DNA from: DATBAT01 sp036271375
GTDB taxonomy: Bacteria > Acidobacteriota > Terriglobia > Terriglobales > Acidobacteriaceae
Direction of reading: 5' to 3'
Assembly (NCBI GenBank): GCA_036271375.1
Contig: DATBAT010000057.1
Coordinates: 1-21,673 of the forward strand
Length of the DNA: 21,673 bases
Numbering within the stretch: the first letter of the stretch is position 1; each line of letters starts with the position of its first letter. A program made the translations under genes and the position numbers. The notes below the pieces were generated by a model. The model was not told the DNA's origin. It made no database searches and saw only the letters and a list, made by a program, of their open reading frames with translations. Below are positions 7,646 to 17,159 of this stretch, one piece after another.

Positions 7646-8443
7646 CTACTTGAGCCATTCCAAGGCAAGGGACTTCTCACCCGTCGCCTCGTCCACCAGC
7701 GGCTTTGCGATGTCCAGCCCGTTTTCGCTGTTGGCAAACATCACTACGCCCGACTTCGCTTTCGGGTCCGCCATTACAAAAGCCTTGAACGCGCCATTGT
7801 CTCCCCAATGCCATAGGGCATCCCTTCCATCTTTGCGCTGTATGCCCCGTCCCAACACCCAAAAGAGATTTGTCGATAGTTTTTTCGGCTCGCTCTTGAT
7901 GCAAATCCTGCACTCTGGATCGAGCGCGATCTCGGGCGTTTCCATCTCGCGCAGAGTAGTCGGCTTGAGTCCTTTCCCGTTGAGGACCGCCCCAACGAAA
8001 CGTGCATAGTCCTTGGCGGTTGTGTGCAGCGTTGAAGCCGCGAGCGCTTCTTTTGGTTTCTCTTTCTCAACCGCCTTCCCGCCTGAGTCGTGGCCCGTGG
8101 CTGTTAATCGATCGAAGTCTGGCCGCCACACATAACTGCTGCTGGTCATACCCGATGGCGTGAATACCGCTTCCGTCATATAGTCGTTGAGCGGTTTGCC
8201 TGTGATCTGCTCCACTACACGCTGCAGGTAGATATACCCTTCCCCGGAGTAGCTGAACCGCTCCCCCGGCGTGAAATAAATTGAGACTGAACCGTCATCG
8301 GCCGGCCAGTTCGGGAATCCTGTTCGATGGCTTAGAACGATCCGTGCCGTGATTTTTTCAATCTTGGTGCCTTCACTCGAAAGCAGTTCATTCGTCCTCC
8401 AAAATTGATTCTGTATCTCCGTCGGCTTAGACGGACCAGGGGG
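7646..8443 (-). pseudogene. serine hydrolase (beta-lactamase/penicillin-binding family), 5' truncated
   Basis: The open frame runs from a stop at 8446-8444 down to TAG at 7646 (265 codons) and matches the middle and C-terminal parts of the class C beta-lactamase-like serine hydrolases (PF00144). Visible are an ITARIVLSHRTGFPNW block (family: ITIRHLLTHTSGLP), PGERFSYSGEGYIYLQRVVE with the Tyr of the YxN-like motif, and HWGDNGAFKAF, the HxG equivalent of the C-terminal KTG. The catalytic Ser-x-x-Lys region, normally 40-60 residues before LLTHTSG, is absent. The upstream codons (PPGPSKPTEIQNQFW) do not resemble the family, and no ATG precedes the homologous part; only a GTG at 8215 is available. 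I read it as a decayed, inactive remnant. A short protein from 8215 could still be made but would lack the nucleophile. Confidence 0.75.
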
Positions 8444-8446
8444 CTA

Positions 8447-8639
8447 AGTGTCACAAGCTGGTGCGGTGTGAGAAGACCTGCGCGAAGCCGCATCGCTGAG
8501 CACAGGAAAAAAACCGGGCCCAGCCGCGTAACCATTCCCGCAATTACTAACGGAAGTGACTATGGTCATCTTGTTGCCCGGCGCAACCTGCTCCAATCTA
8601 TACAGGGATCAACGTAGACCCCGCCCCCTTCAAAAACAT
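8447..8639. other. intergenic region with no recognised gene
   Basis: It separates the serine hydrolase remnant (minus) from the PilZ gene (plus). I see no conserved frame on either strand and no clear promoter; it may hold decayed 5' sequence of the hydrolase. A GTG at 8556, in frame with the PilZ gene and just after CGGAA, is an alternative start for that gene. Confidence 0.5.
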
Positions 8640-9275
8640 ATGCCTATCCGCAAGACAGCACGCAAAGGCGCCGATTGGACGCAACTGTTGGCCGACCCGC
8701 AGTTAGTCGCCCACCTCGGAAAACTCCTGGAGATTTGCCGCGATGCGGCTCCAGATCAGCGCGAAAAAGCGCTGTTTGACGCTATCCGCGACATCCGCCA
8801 GAAGGCGACCGGCAGTGCGCCAAAGTCCGAAGAGTCGCCGGTGATTCCTACCGAGACCGCGCCCCCATTTGAAACTGATATTTGCAATCCGACCGTAGGC
8901 CAGGATCGCCGCAGCTTTCCGCGTATCAAGTGTTTTGTCGCCGTCGAACTGCGCGTCGAAGGTTCGGACACGCCGCTGTGGGGAAACCTTTCGAATACCA
9001 GCCTGGGCGGATGCCTCGCCGAATGCCCGACGATCATTGATCCCGGAAAGAAAATTGAGATCGGACTCTGGGTCGCGAATGGCACGGTGTGGATCAAAGG
9101 CATGGTGCTGACCGGAGTAGTCACGCAGAGCACGCCTGCATCGGGCGTGAGAATCAAGTTCAGCGCGATGGAATCGAACGAACGTGAAACACTGCGGCAG
9201 TTCCTTCGCTTCGTGGAGAACACCAACAAGACCTATCAGCACGACCACGGCTATCTGGCGCAGATGAAGAGCTAA
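8640..9275 (+). CDS. PilZ domain protein (putative cyclic-di-GMP receptor)
   Basis: 211 residues. The N-terminal 55 residues are helical and charged (WTQLLADPQLVAHLGKLL...). A Pro/Glu-rich linker (60-85) follows, then a PilZ domain (about 88-195). The cyclic-di-GMP signature is present: RRSFPR (90-95), fitting RxxxR, and NTSLGG (119-124), fitting (D/N)xSxxG. Binding is therefore expected, and the protein is probably a cytoplasmic effector; its target cannot be told. I chose the ATG at 8640 because the residues encoded from GTG 8556 (MTMVILLPG...) look unrelated, although neither start has a strong ribosome binding site nearby. It is alone in its orientation and convergent with the response regulator gene. 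Confidence 0.88.
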   Translation: MPIRKTARKGADWTQLLADPQLVAHLGKLLEICRDAAPDQREKALFDAIRDIRQKATGSAPKSEESPVIPTETAPPFETDICNPTVGQDRRSFPRIKCFVAVELRVEGSDTPLWGNLSNTSLGGCLAECPTIIDPGKKIEIGLWVANGTVWIKGMVLTGVVTQSTPASGVRIKFSAMESNERETLRQFLRFVENTNKTYQHDHGYLAQMKS

Positions 9276-9320
9276 CCCCGCAATCCCGAGAGCGTGTGCT
9301 TTTCCAATCGAAAAATCTCT

Positions 9321-9350
9321 TGTCCTCACGAGCGACGCCGAGGGACCTTG
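9321..9350 (+). repeat. degenerate family B/D repeat copy
   Basis: Reads TGTCCTCACGAGCG, then ACGCCGAGGGACCTTG. The second half matches the family B end (AGGGACCTTG) and the copy at 20480. The first half is degenerate. It lies just after the PilZ gene. Confidence 0.5.
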
Positions 9351-9373
9351 TGTTCCTCACCCTCTCCCAACCT

Positions 9374-9578
9374 CTGTCATCCTGAGCGAAGTTGCGGCGA
9401 GCGAAGCGAAGTCACAACGCAGTCGAAGGATCTCATACGGTTTGCAGTGAAATAAGCTCGGCCAGGAATTTCCAGAAGAGAATTCCCTGCAAGGCCATTG
9501 CTGACGCTCACAGGCACGGGATCCTTCGACTGCGTCGTGACTTCGCTCCGCTGGTCACAACTCCGCTCAGGATGACAG
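9374..9578. repeat. 205-base element with 59-base terminal inverted repeats (family C)
   Basis: The left copy 9374-9432 begins CTGTCATCCTGAGCG and ends GCAGTCGAAGGATC. The right copy 9520-9578 is its reverse complement. By hand alignment 53 of 59 positions match. The spacer, 9433-9519 (87 bases), shows no gene. It fills most of the 354-base gap between the convergent PilZ and response regulator genes; the rest (9579-9629) is A-rich with no clear terminator. It could act as a bidirectional terminator or be a MITE/REPIN-like element. Confidence 0.85.
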
Positions 9579-9629
9579 CGCTTTTCTTCTAAAAAATTAG
9601 GAAAAAAGGAAGGAAATTACAGAACTAGA

Positions 9630-10289
9630 CTACCCGTGCATCGGTATCTTGATGATCTTCTCGCGCAGCGCGTAAGTCAGGAGTTCGACTTTGTTGTGGA
9701 CGCCGATCTTGCGCATGAGGTTGAAGCGGTGCGATTCGACCGTACGGACGCTCAAGTCCAGCAGTCCCGCGACATCTTTTGCCGACTTGCCTTCGGCCAG
9801 CAACTTGAGGATCTGGCGTTCACGCGGCGTCAGCCTTGCAGCCCGAGGCGATGCATCCAGGCGTTGCGATTGGTAGATATCCACCATCTTGCCCAGCAGC
9901 GGCGCGCTTACGTATTTTCCGCCGCGGAAGACGTCATGCACAGCCGCGATTAACTGCTGGCTGGGAGCGTCTTTAAGCAGGTATCCGGAGGCCCCAGCCT
10001 CCATGCACTCCATGACGTACTCTTCATCGTCGTACATGGTCAGGAAGAGAACGCGTGTGACCAGCGAATTCCTGCGAATCTGACGGGCGGCTTCGAATGA
10101 CGATAGCCCGGGCATGCCGACATCCATCAGCACAATGTCAGGACGCAGGTCACGAGTCTTAAGAACTCCCTCTTCCGCGCCGGACGCCTCGGCGACGACT
10201 TCGATATCGGGTTCACTTTCCAAAATACGGCGGATGCCCTGGCGTACCAGAGTGTGATCATCCACTAACAAGCACCGGATTTTGGCCAT
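9630..10289 (-). CDS. NarL/FixJ-family response regulator
   Basis: 219-residue two-component regulator. Receiver domain 1-120: acidic pair D10/D11, phospho-acceptor D56 (DIVLMDVGMPG), T84 (LFLTMYDD) and K106 (GYLLKDA). The C-terminal LuxR-type helix-turn-helix spans about 152-213 (LTPRERQILKLLAEGKSAKD, then SVRTVESH and KIGVHNKVEL), which binds DNA when the receiver is phosphorylated. The start ATG is preceded by GGAAGAGG at a good distance. It lies 25 bases after the histidine kinase gene in the same orientation, so the two are almost surely a cognate pair. Targets are not evident from the sequence. Confidence 0.95.
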   Translation of the reverse strand: MAKIRCLLVDDHTLVRQGIRRILESEPDIEVVAEASGAEEGVLKTRDLRPDIVLMDVGMPGLSSFEAARQIRRNSLVTRVLFLTMYDDEEYVMECMEAGASGYLLKDAPSQQLIAAVHDVFRGGKYVSAPLLGKMVDIYQSQRLDASPRAARLTPRERQILKLLAEGKSAKDVAGLLDLSVRTVESHRFNLMRKIGVHNKVELLTYALREKIIKIPMHG

Positions 10290-10314
10290 TCACCGACCTC
10301 TTCCGAAAACGTTT

Positions 10315-11103
10315 TTAGACTGCTGCCCTCACATCTGGCAATTTTTCTTCTACCAAACGCAACTGCGGCGTCTGCGACGCTGAACCGCACGTAGGATGCA
10401 AATAGACTTCAATGCGCGTGCCTCTTCCTTGCCGCGACCGTATGCGAAACGTGCCATTCAGGCAACGCACTCTTTCGCGCATTCCCATAATTCCGAACGA
10501 GTGGTGCTGCGTTCCGGGCTTCTTCCCCAGTCCAACGCCGTCGTCCTGAATTACCAGCCGCACCCTACCTTCCTTGCGGCTCAGATCGATGATCACGTTC
10601 CTGGCATTCGCGTGCTTCGTAATATTGTGCAGAGCTTCCTGCACCAATCGGTAAAGCGCCAACTCCGCTTCCTGCGACAGATCCCCAAGCTTATCGGAAA
10701 TTCTCAGGCTCACCTGAATTCCGTAGTCGGTTTCCAAGCCCCGGGCTTCCTGACGGATGCTGCCCGCCAGACCCTTCTTCTCCAGCAACTGCGGAGAGAG
10801 CCGTCCAACTATTCTGCGCAGTCCTTCAATGGTTCTATCCAGCACCTGGAAAGCGTCACCAACCGTCTTTTTTACCTTCGGGCTTTCCTCGTGATTCAAT
10901 TCACCCAAATGAAAGCGGACGAGGGCCAACCCCTGCGAGGTCTCGTCGTGGAGTTCGCGCGCCAAACGTCGACGCTCGGCTTCTTCCACTTGGAACAGGT
11001 ACCGGGAGAGTTCAGGACCGGCAAAATCCGTCTCTTCTCTAGCCGCAGCCTGCGCGTGTGATTTGGCAGCCATCTTCAGGGTTCGACCGTATTCCGTTTC
11101 CAC
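10315..11103 (-). CDS. soluble sensor histidine kinase (HisKA_3/HATPase_c)
   Basis: 262 residues from GTG 11103; an ATG at 11073 is an alternative, and neither has a clear ribosome binding site. The dimerisation/phosphotransfer domain carries ERRRLARELHDETSQGL with phospho-acceptor H52. The ATPase domain has the N-box EALHNITKHANA (N160), the G1 box DDGVGLG (187-193) and HSFGIMGMRERV (201-212), then GRGTRIEVYLP-like G3 (IEVYLHP). This is the NarX/DegS-type architecture that pairs with NarL-type regulators. There is no transmembrane segment and no PAS, GAF or other sensory domain; only about 35 residues precede the DHp helix. The input must therefore come from a partner or be cytoplasmic. The C-terminal tail of about 25 residues is low in complexity. 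It is followed directly by the regulator gene. Confidence 0.93.
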   Translation of the reverse strand: METEYGRTLKMAAKSHAQAAAREETDFAGPELSRYLFQVEEAERRRLARELHDETSQGLALVRFHLGELNHEESPKVKKTVGDAFQVLDRTIEGLRRIVGRLSPQLLEKKGLAGSIRQEARGLETDYGIQVSLRISDKLGDLSQEAELALYRLVQEALHNITKHANARNVIIDLSRKEGRVRLVIQDDGVGLGKKPGTQHHSFGIMGMRERVRCLNGTFRIRSRQGRGTRIEVYLHPTCGSASQTPQLRLVEEKLPDVRAAV

Positions 11104-11151
11104 TGCGGGGCTAGGTTGCTAATCTCCGGCACCAGGTTGCTTAATTTTCCA

Positions 11152-12033
11152 CTACTGTACCGAAGCTGACATAACCGCGACGTCTTCCGCGGTGTAGTTC
11201 TCTCCATCGAACCGCGCCTTCACCGTCACGTTGGTTCCCTCATGAAGACGGTCCCACGCATTCACGCGCTGCGGATCAAACTTAATGGAATACTTCTTGT
11301 CGTCCGTTGAGCTGGCTACAACCATGGTGTGCGACGCGATATCCAGATAGATGATCTGGCCGACGAAAGTGAACGTCGATCCCGGAGACGCAAGCACTTT
11401 GACCTCGCTCGCCATGGCTCGATTGCTGCCCGACAGAAAATTCACATCCACCAGAGAACCGATCGCGATCGCTCCCCCGCTGATTTTGGTTGCGGGATCT
11501 ACGCGGAACTTCACCGGCTTCGCCGACAACTCGTCGTTGATGTTTATGTTGCCGGTGGCGGCTTCGTAAGAGAGCACCTGGCCGTGGGCCTCGCCCTGCG
11601 CTACTTGCAGTCCAATGTGAATTTTCTTGGCGAAAATTTTGCTGCCTTCATTCACCGTCTCGATGTGAATGCGCTCGCCGATTTTAAGGTCTCGCGATCC
11701 GGCAGTTTGCTCACCGCGAACAATTTTTGTACGCGGATCAAAAGCAATTTCCAACTGGCCGCCGCCGAAAGGCTTTACCACCATCCGGTCGCGGACTCGG
11801 TCGAGCTTGAAGATAATTCCGCCGACCAGAGTCTCACCCTGTTTCGGGACGGGCGGCAGATCAAGCAGCGGATCGGGATCCTGCGGTCCGGGAGTGGGAA
11901 TGGATCCCGCTTGCGCCGTACGTATCGGCTGCAGGGCGGAGTATTGCGCTCCAGCCTCCGAGGGGAGTTGAGCCATCGCCAGAGGGGCGATAAGCAGAAT
12001 TCCGGCCATCGAAAGCAAAAGGCGGGTTCTCAT
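11152..12033 (-). CDS. exported DUF5666-like repeat protein
   Basis: 293 residues from ATG 12033. An in-frame ATG at 12045 directly abuts AGGAG and so has no spacing, whereas the same AGGAG sits 12 bases before 12033. The N-terminus is a signal peptide (MRTRLLLSMAGILLIAPLAMAQ, cleavage near 21). A Pro-rich linker (46-65) follows, then three similar beta-rich units at roughly 69-141, 150-213 and 223-288, each with a hydrophobic strand pattern and F(D/V)(P)xT/(Q)K-like turns (FDPRTKI, VDPATKI, FDPQRV). This resembles tandem DUF5666 domains, a family of exported proteins of unknown function. It lies 48 bases upstream of the histidine kinase gene on the same strand and may be co-transcribed, so a role in signal input is possible but unproven. 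Confidence 0.8.
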   Translation of the reverse strand: MRTRLLLSMAGILLIAPLAMAQLPSEAGAQYSALQPIRTAQAGSIPTPGPQDPDPLLDLPPVPKQGETLVGGIIFKLDRVRDRMVVKPFGGGQLEIAFDPRTKIVRGEQTAGSRDLKIGERIHIETVNEGSKIFAKKIHIGLQVAQGEAHGQVLSYEAATGNININDELSAKPVKFRVDPATKISGGAIAIGSLVDVNFLSGSNRAMASEVKVLASPGSTFTFVGQIIYLDIASHTMVVASSTDDKKYSIKFDPQRVNAWDRLHEGTNVTVKARFDGENYTAEDVAVMSASVQ

Positions 12034-12191
12034 GTAAAGAAACATCTCCTGAGTCTAGTCTTTGATGCTTTTTGATACACTTACGCCGCCCGGAAAGCTG
12101 TGGGTAAATGGCTTTTTCCAACAAACCTTAATACGGCGGGCCTCATCTAACTGCCACGTAATAAAAGGCTTGACGGGAGTATAGTTCACTT

Positions 12192-13322
12192 ATGCTGAAA
12201 AAGTTTGCACTGGCGGTTGTGGTGGCTGGAGGAATCTCGGTCCAATTGGCCGTGGCGGCGGATTTTCGCCTTCCTCTCCCCTCCCGCAACGCGTCTACGC
12301 CTGTGCAAAAGTTGAACCGTGACGGCGTCGAAGCCACGAGGAAACACGATATCAGCAAAGCCAAGAAACTGTTCTACGAGGCTTACCTGCTCGACCCGAA
12401 CGATCCTTTTACCTTGAATAACCTGGGATACATTTCTGAGCTCGAAGGTGCCGTCGAGCGCGCCCAGCATTTTTACGCGTTGGCTAAGACGCAATCCTAT
12501 GACGCGCATGTGGATATCGCCAGCCGCGACGAATTGAAGGGCAAGACGGTTTCAGAGGCCTCGGGAGCGCAAAGTGATCGCGAAATGCGGGTCAGCCGCG
12601 CCAATCTGGAAGCCATGCACATGCTCGAGCAGGACCGGGTCTTCGAGGCAGAGGACGAACTTCAGAAGGCCTTGATCATCGATCCCAAAAATCCCTTCAC
12701 CCTGAACAATCTGGGATTGGTCAGAGAAAAAGGCGGCGATCTGCGTGGAGCGCTTGAGCAATATCAGGCTGCGGCCCGCACCAATTCCGACGCTCGCGTG
12801 ATCGTCACCACGGATTCCGACGCTCGTGGACGCCTCGTAACCGAAATCGCGGAACGCAACGCCAAGCGCATCGAACGCCGCTTGCCGGACGCGGAGACAC
12901 CGGAAAGCCAGTCAGCGCGGCTGACATTCCTGGGCGTTGCGGCCATCAATCACAACCATCTGCAGACCGCCCGCAAGAATTTCATCGACGCGCTAAGGTT
13001 TGATCCCAGCAATGCATTCGCACTAAATAACATGGGCTTCCTCGCCGAAATGGAAGGCGACCAGGAAACGGCCGACTCTTACTACGGCAGGGCGCAGTTG
13101 GCACAACGTGCCAATCAGAAAGTCACCGCTGCAACCCGCCAGGATATTCTGGGAATGCGGTTAGGAGAAGTTGCGCGACTGAACGACAATGCCGTCGATG
13201 CCGCGATCACCGCCGAGCAGCAAGAGAAACGCCGCCGCAATGCCCCGATCCAGTTGAAGCGCCGTGATAATACACCAGTCGTAGAGCCCGCCCAGCCGCC
13301 TTCCGAATCGCCTCAGAAGTAG
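12192..13322 (+). CDS. exported tetratricopeptide-repeat protein with three modules
   Basis: 376 residues. Signal peptide 1-22 (MLKKFALAVVVAGG..., cleavage after AVA). The mature part has three similar modules at about 41-125, 136-224 and 244-332. Each has a TPR pair built round DP(N/K/S)(D/N)(P/A)F(T/A)LNN(L/M)G followed by (Y/L/F)..E.(E/G)G, then a shared segment of about 30 residues after the TPRs (A.....A.V..(A/T)(S/T)(R/D).....G....E.(A)). The C-terminal tail is basic then Pro-rich. TPRs mediate protein contacts, so a periplasmic scaffold is likely. It is divergent from the DUF5666-like gene, and the 158-base gap between starts may hold shared regulatory sequence, though I see no certain promoter. 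GGGAG lies about 12 bases before the ATG. Confidence 0.88.
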   Translation: MLKKFALAVVVAGGISVQLAVAADFRLPLPSRNASTPVQKLNRDGVEATRKHDISKAKKLFYEAYLLDPNDPFTLNNLGYISELEGAVERAQHFYALAKTQSYDAHVDIASRDELKGKTVSEASGAQSDREMRVSRANLEAMHMLEQDRVFEAEDELQKALIIDPKNPFTLNNLGLVREKGGDLRGALEQYQAAARTNSDARVIVTTDSDARGRLVTEIAERNAKRIERRLPDAETPESQSARLTFLGVAAINHNHLQTARKNFIDALRFDPSNAFALNNMGFLAEMEGDQETADSYYGRAQLAQRANQKVTAATRQDILGMRLGEVARLNDNAVDAAITAEQQEKRRRNAPIQLKRRDNTPVVEPAQPPSESPQK

Positions 13323-13400
13323 TTTCGAGCTCTGATTTGGATTGCGAATACCGTTTTTTCTCCTAAATTTCTAACAATCCCTGTCGGGCCCTAAATCTTG

Positions 13401-13476
13401 TCAAGCCCCCGGTATGGGGCATTTCCCCGCAACTTGATGATTCGAATCCGGAAATATTGTTGGGAGTGATGTCCCA
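13401..13476 (+). other. structured intergenic segment upstream of metalloprotease
   Basis: TCAAG (13401-13405) can pair with CTTGA (13433-13437). Between them one GGGG run can pair either with the CCCC before it (GCCCC/GGGGC) or with the CCCC after it, so the two inner hairpins exclude each other. A second hairpin, TGGGA/TCCCA, follows at 13461-13476. It lies in the gap after the TPR gene and before the terminator at 13521. Function unknown; it could be a leader RNA or a dispersed element. Confidence 0.4.
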
Positions 13477-13520
13477 TTTACCCTAACCATTTTGCTATGC
13501 TGGATATATAGACAAAACAA

Positions 13521-13551
13521 AGGCGCAGCCTGATGCTGCGCCTTTTTCTTT
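13521..13551 (+). terminator. strong intrinsic terminator abutting the metalloprotease start codon
   Basis: A perfect nine-base stem AGGCGCAGC/GCTGCGCCT with loop CTGAT, then TTTTTCTTT. It ends at the base before the ATG at 13552. It may end transcription from the TPR gene. However, no room remains for a promoter between it and the metalloprotease, so that gene's mRNA must cross the hairpin or start within it. Confidence 0.85.
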
Positions 13552-15978
<2,427 letters not shown>

Positions 15979-16000
15979 GTTTGGTTTCAATAAGAAAGAG

Positions 16001-16160
16001 TCATCCCGAACGCGCGTTTTTGCGAGGTGGAATTACTTCTTGAGCCTACCGTGGTTAAGTGCAGCTACGCCGGGTGCGCCATGGACTTGCGGTCTTCCGA
16101 TAAGGTGTTCAGCGCATCGCAAGATCCCTCCGCGCAAAGTGCGCGCGTTCGGGATGACAG
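16001..16160. repeat. inverted pair of family B repeats
   Basis: The left copy 16001-16030 (TCATCCCGAACGCGCG, T-run, GCGAGG) faces the right copy 16121-16160, which reads the other way and ends CGCGCGTTCGGGATGACAG. About 90 bases lie between them with no gene. The pair occupies the 253-base gap between the convergent metalloprotease and toxin genes. Confidence 0.8.
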
Positions 16161-16231
16161 AGTGTTTTTGAAATTGAGGGGTTGAATCTAGGGGGCGATT
16201 CGCTCCTGAACATGCTTCGCGGTTGTGGTTG

Positions 16232-16639
16232 TTACTTCCTGGGTGGGCAAAGAATGGGGATTGTTTCTCTTTTGTTGCGGCGGTAAGCATGGAAGTCCGT
16301 CTCGTCGACTGTGATCACCATATGCTTTGGGTAGAGTTCGCTCATGCGGATTAAACAGAGATCGGCCAGGTCGGGATGGCGATCGTCATACTTCCTGGCA
16401 AGCTCTTTGAGTTGCTCGAAGTGACGATGGCTGTCAAATGCCAGGCGCAACAATTCGTCGTCTACCAGGGATAGCACGTATGAGGCTGACCCGAGGTGAA
16501 ATACGGCTTCCGCGAGGACGGCCTCACAGGTAAGTAGCGGTGCGGTAATGCGTTCCGCAACTTCCAAAGCCCAAGCGTGGTGTTGGTCGTTCTGGCGGGC
16601 AAACGCCACGATGAAGCCGGTGTCGGCGATGGCCTTCAT
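16232..16639 (-). CDS. PIN-domain toxin (VapC-like ribonuclease)
   Basis: 135 residues, the usual VapC length. PIN-fold acidic residues that bind Mg/Mn for RNA cleavage are visible: D6 (IADTGFIVAF), E39 and E44 (CEAVLAEAVF), D90/D93 (HPDLADLCLIRMSE) and D112 (VITVDETDFHAYRR). Toxins of this type cleave tRNA or rRNA when their antitoxin is degraded. The ATG follows the antitoxin stop with no gap (TAG directly then ATG), so translation is coupled. It is bracketed by family B repeats at 16121 and 17052. The frame is complete and the active site looks intact. The RNA target cannot be told from sequence. Confidence 0.92.
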   Translation of the reverse strand: MKAIADTGFIVAFARQNDQHHAWALEVAERITAPLLTCEAVLAEAVFHLGSASYVLSLVDDELLRLAFDSHRHFEQLKELARKYDDRHPDLADLCLIRMSELYPKHMVITVDETDFHAYRRNKRETIPILCPPRK

Positions 16640-16852
16640 CTACGTTCGCGAAAAACCCTTTCGGGAGGAAACGTCAGCGGGGCCGCCCTTGATTGCACCC
16701 GCATGGCGCATGAAACGCGGCTTGCCTCCGGATTTTGCGGATTCCAGCTGTTCGCGCACGAGCCGGCCCACAGGCAAACCTGTGCGACGGGAGGTCTCTT
16801 TAAGCCAGTCCCGTAACTCTTCTGTAAGACGAATTGTTAATGTAAGACCCAT
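16640..16852 (-). CDS. ribbon-helix-helix antitoxin (VapB/CopG-like)
   Basis: 70 residues from ATG 16852. The N-terminal MGLTLTIRLTEELRDWLKET is a typical ribbon-helix-helix strand and first helix, with TGLPVGRLVREQLE as the second helix. The C-terminal KPRFMRHAGAIKGGPADVS is the flexible toxin-binding part, with the MxxAGxIxGGP-like pattern often seen in PIN-partner antitoxins. It is expected to neutralise the adjacent toxin and repress its own promoter. A GTG at 16870 is in frame but less likely. There is no ribosome binding site before the ATG. A TGTTACAAT motif eight bases upstream suggests a leaderless transcript. Confidence 0.9.
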   Translation of the reverse strand: MGLTLTIRLTEELRDWLKETSRRTGLPVGRLVREQLESAKSGGKPRFMRHAGAIKGGPADVSSRKGFSRT

Positions 16853-16860
16853 ACGGCTAA

Positions 16861-16869
16861 ATTGTAACA
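16861..16869 (-). promoter_or_regulatory. possible extended -10 promoter of the toxin-antitoxin operon
   Basis: On the minus strand TGTTACAAT matches the extended -10 pattern TGnTAnAAT. Its distance to the ATG (eight bases) would place the transcription start at or next to the start codon, consistent with the missing ribosome binding site. No good -35 is visible. Confidence 0.35.
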
Positions 16870-17051
16870 CATAAGACTATTTCATCCGCCCTTTCAGAAC
16901 TTGGTCCTTGGAGAGCTACCCGGCGCTTGCGCGCTGGGCTGTAGTCTTTCGCCGCTTCGCGGCTTTGGCGTTGCCCGGCGTCCCTTTACGCACTACGATT
17001 TCTGCAGCTTTCGGTCTTACCGATCTTCATCGACAGTTGCCGACAACTCGC

Positions 17052-17090
17052 AAGGTCCCTCCGCGCTAAGAGCCGCGCGTTCGGGAAGAC
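17052..17090 (-). repeat. dispersed repeat, family B copy, inverted
   Basis: AAGGTCCCTCCGCGC, then a short stretch, then CGCGCGTTCGGGAAGAC. This is the reverse complement of the copy at 2491 with a few changes. It is in the 300-base gap between carB and the antitoxin. That gap also holds a GCCGC-TTC-GCGGC hairpin at 16951-16963 and the heptamer array at 17125, but no gene that I can support. Confidence 0.75.
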
Positions 17091-17124
17091 ACTTTTGTTT
17101 TGGCGGCCAGAGCGGGTGGAAATA

Positions 17125-17159
17125 TTAGTTATTAGCTTTTAGTTCCTGGTTCTTAGTTG
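17125..17159. repeat. five tandem heptamers overlapping the carB stop codon
   Basis: On the plus strand the units are TTAGTTA, TTAGCTT, TTAGTTC, CTGGTTC, TTAGTTG: TTAGTTN with changes in units 2 and 4. The last unit contains the carB stop codon and penultimate Asn codon (minus strand AACTAA). The seven-base spacing is exact. Confidence 0.8.

Noticed and set aside
8332..8535. Short minus-strand open frame upstream of the serine hydrolase as its missing N-terminus
   Set aside because: The product shows no Ser-x-x-Lys motif and is in a different frame with no family similarity.
17125..17159. CRISPR array
   Set aside because: Units are only seven bases with no spacers, and no cas genes are nearby.
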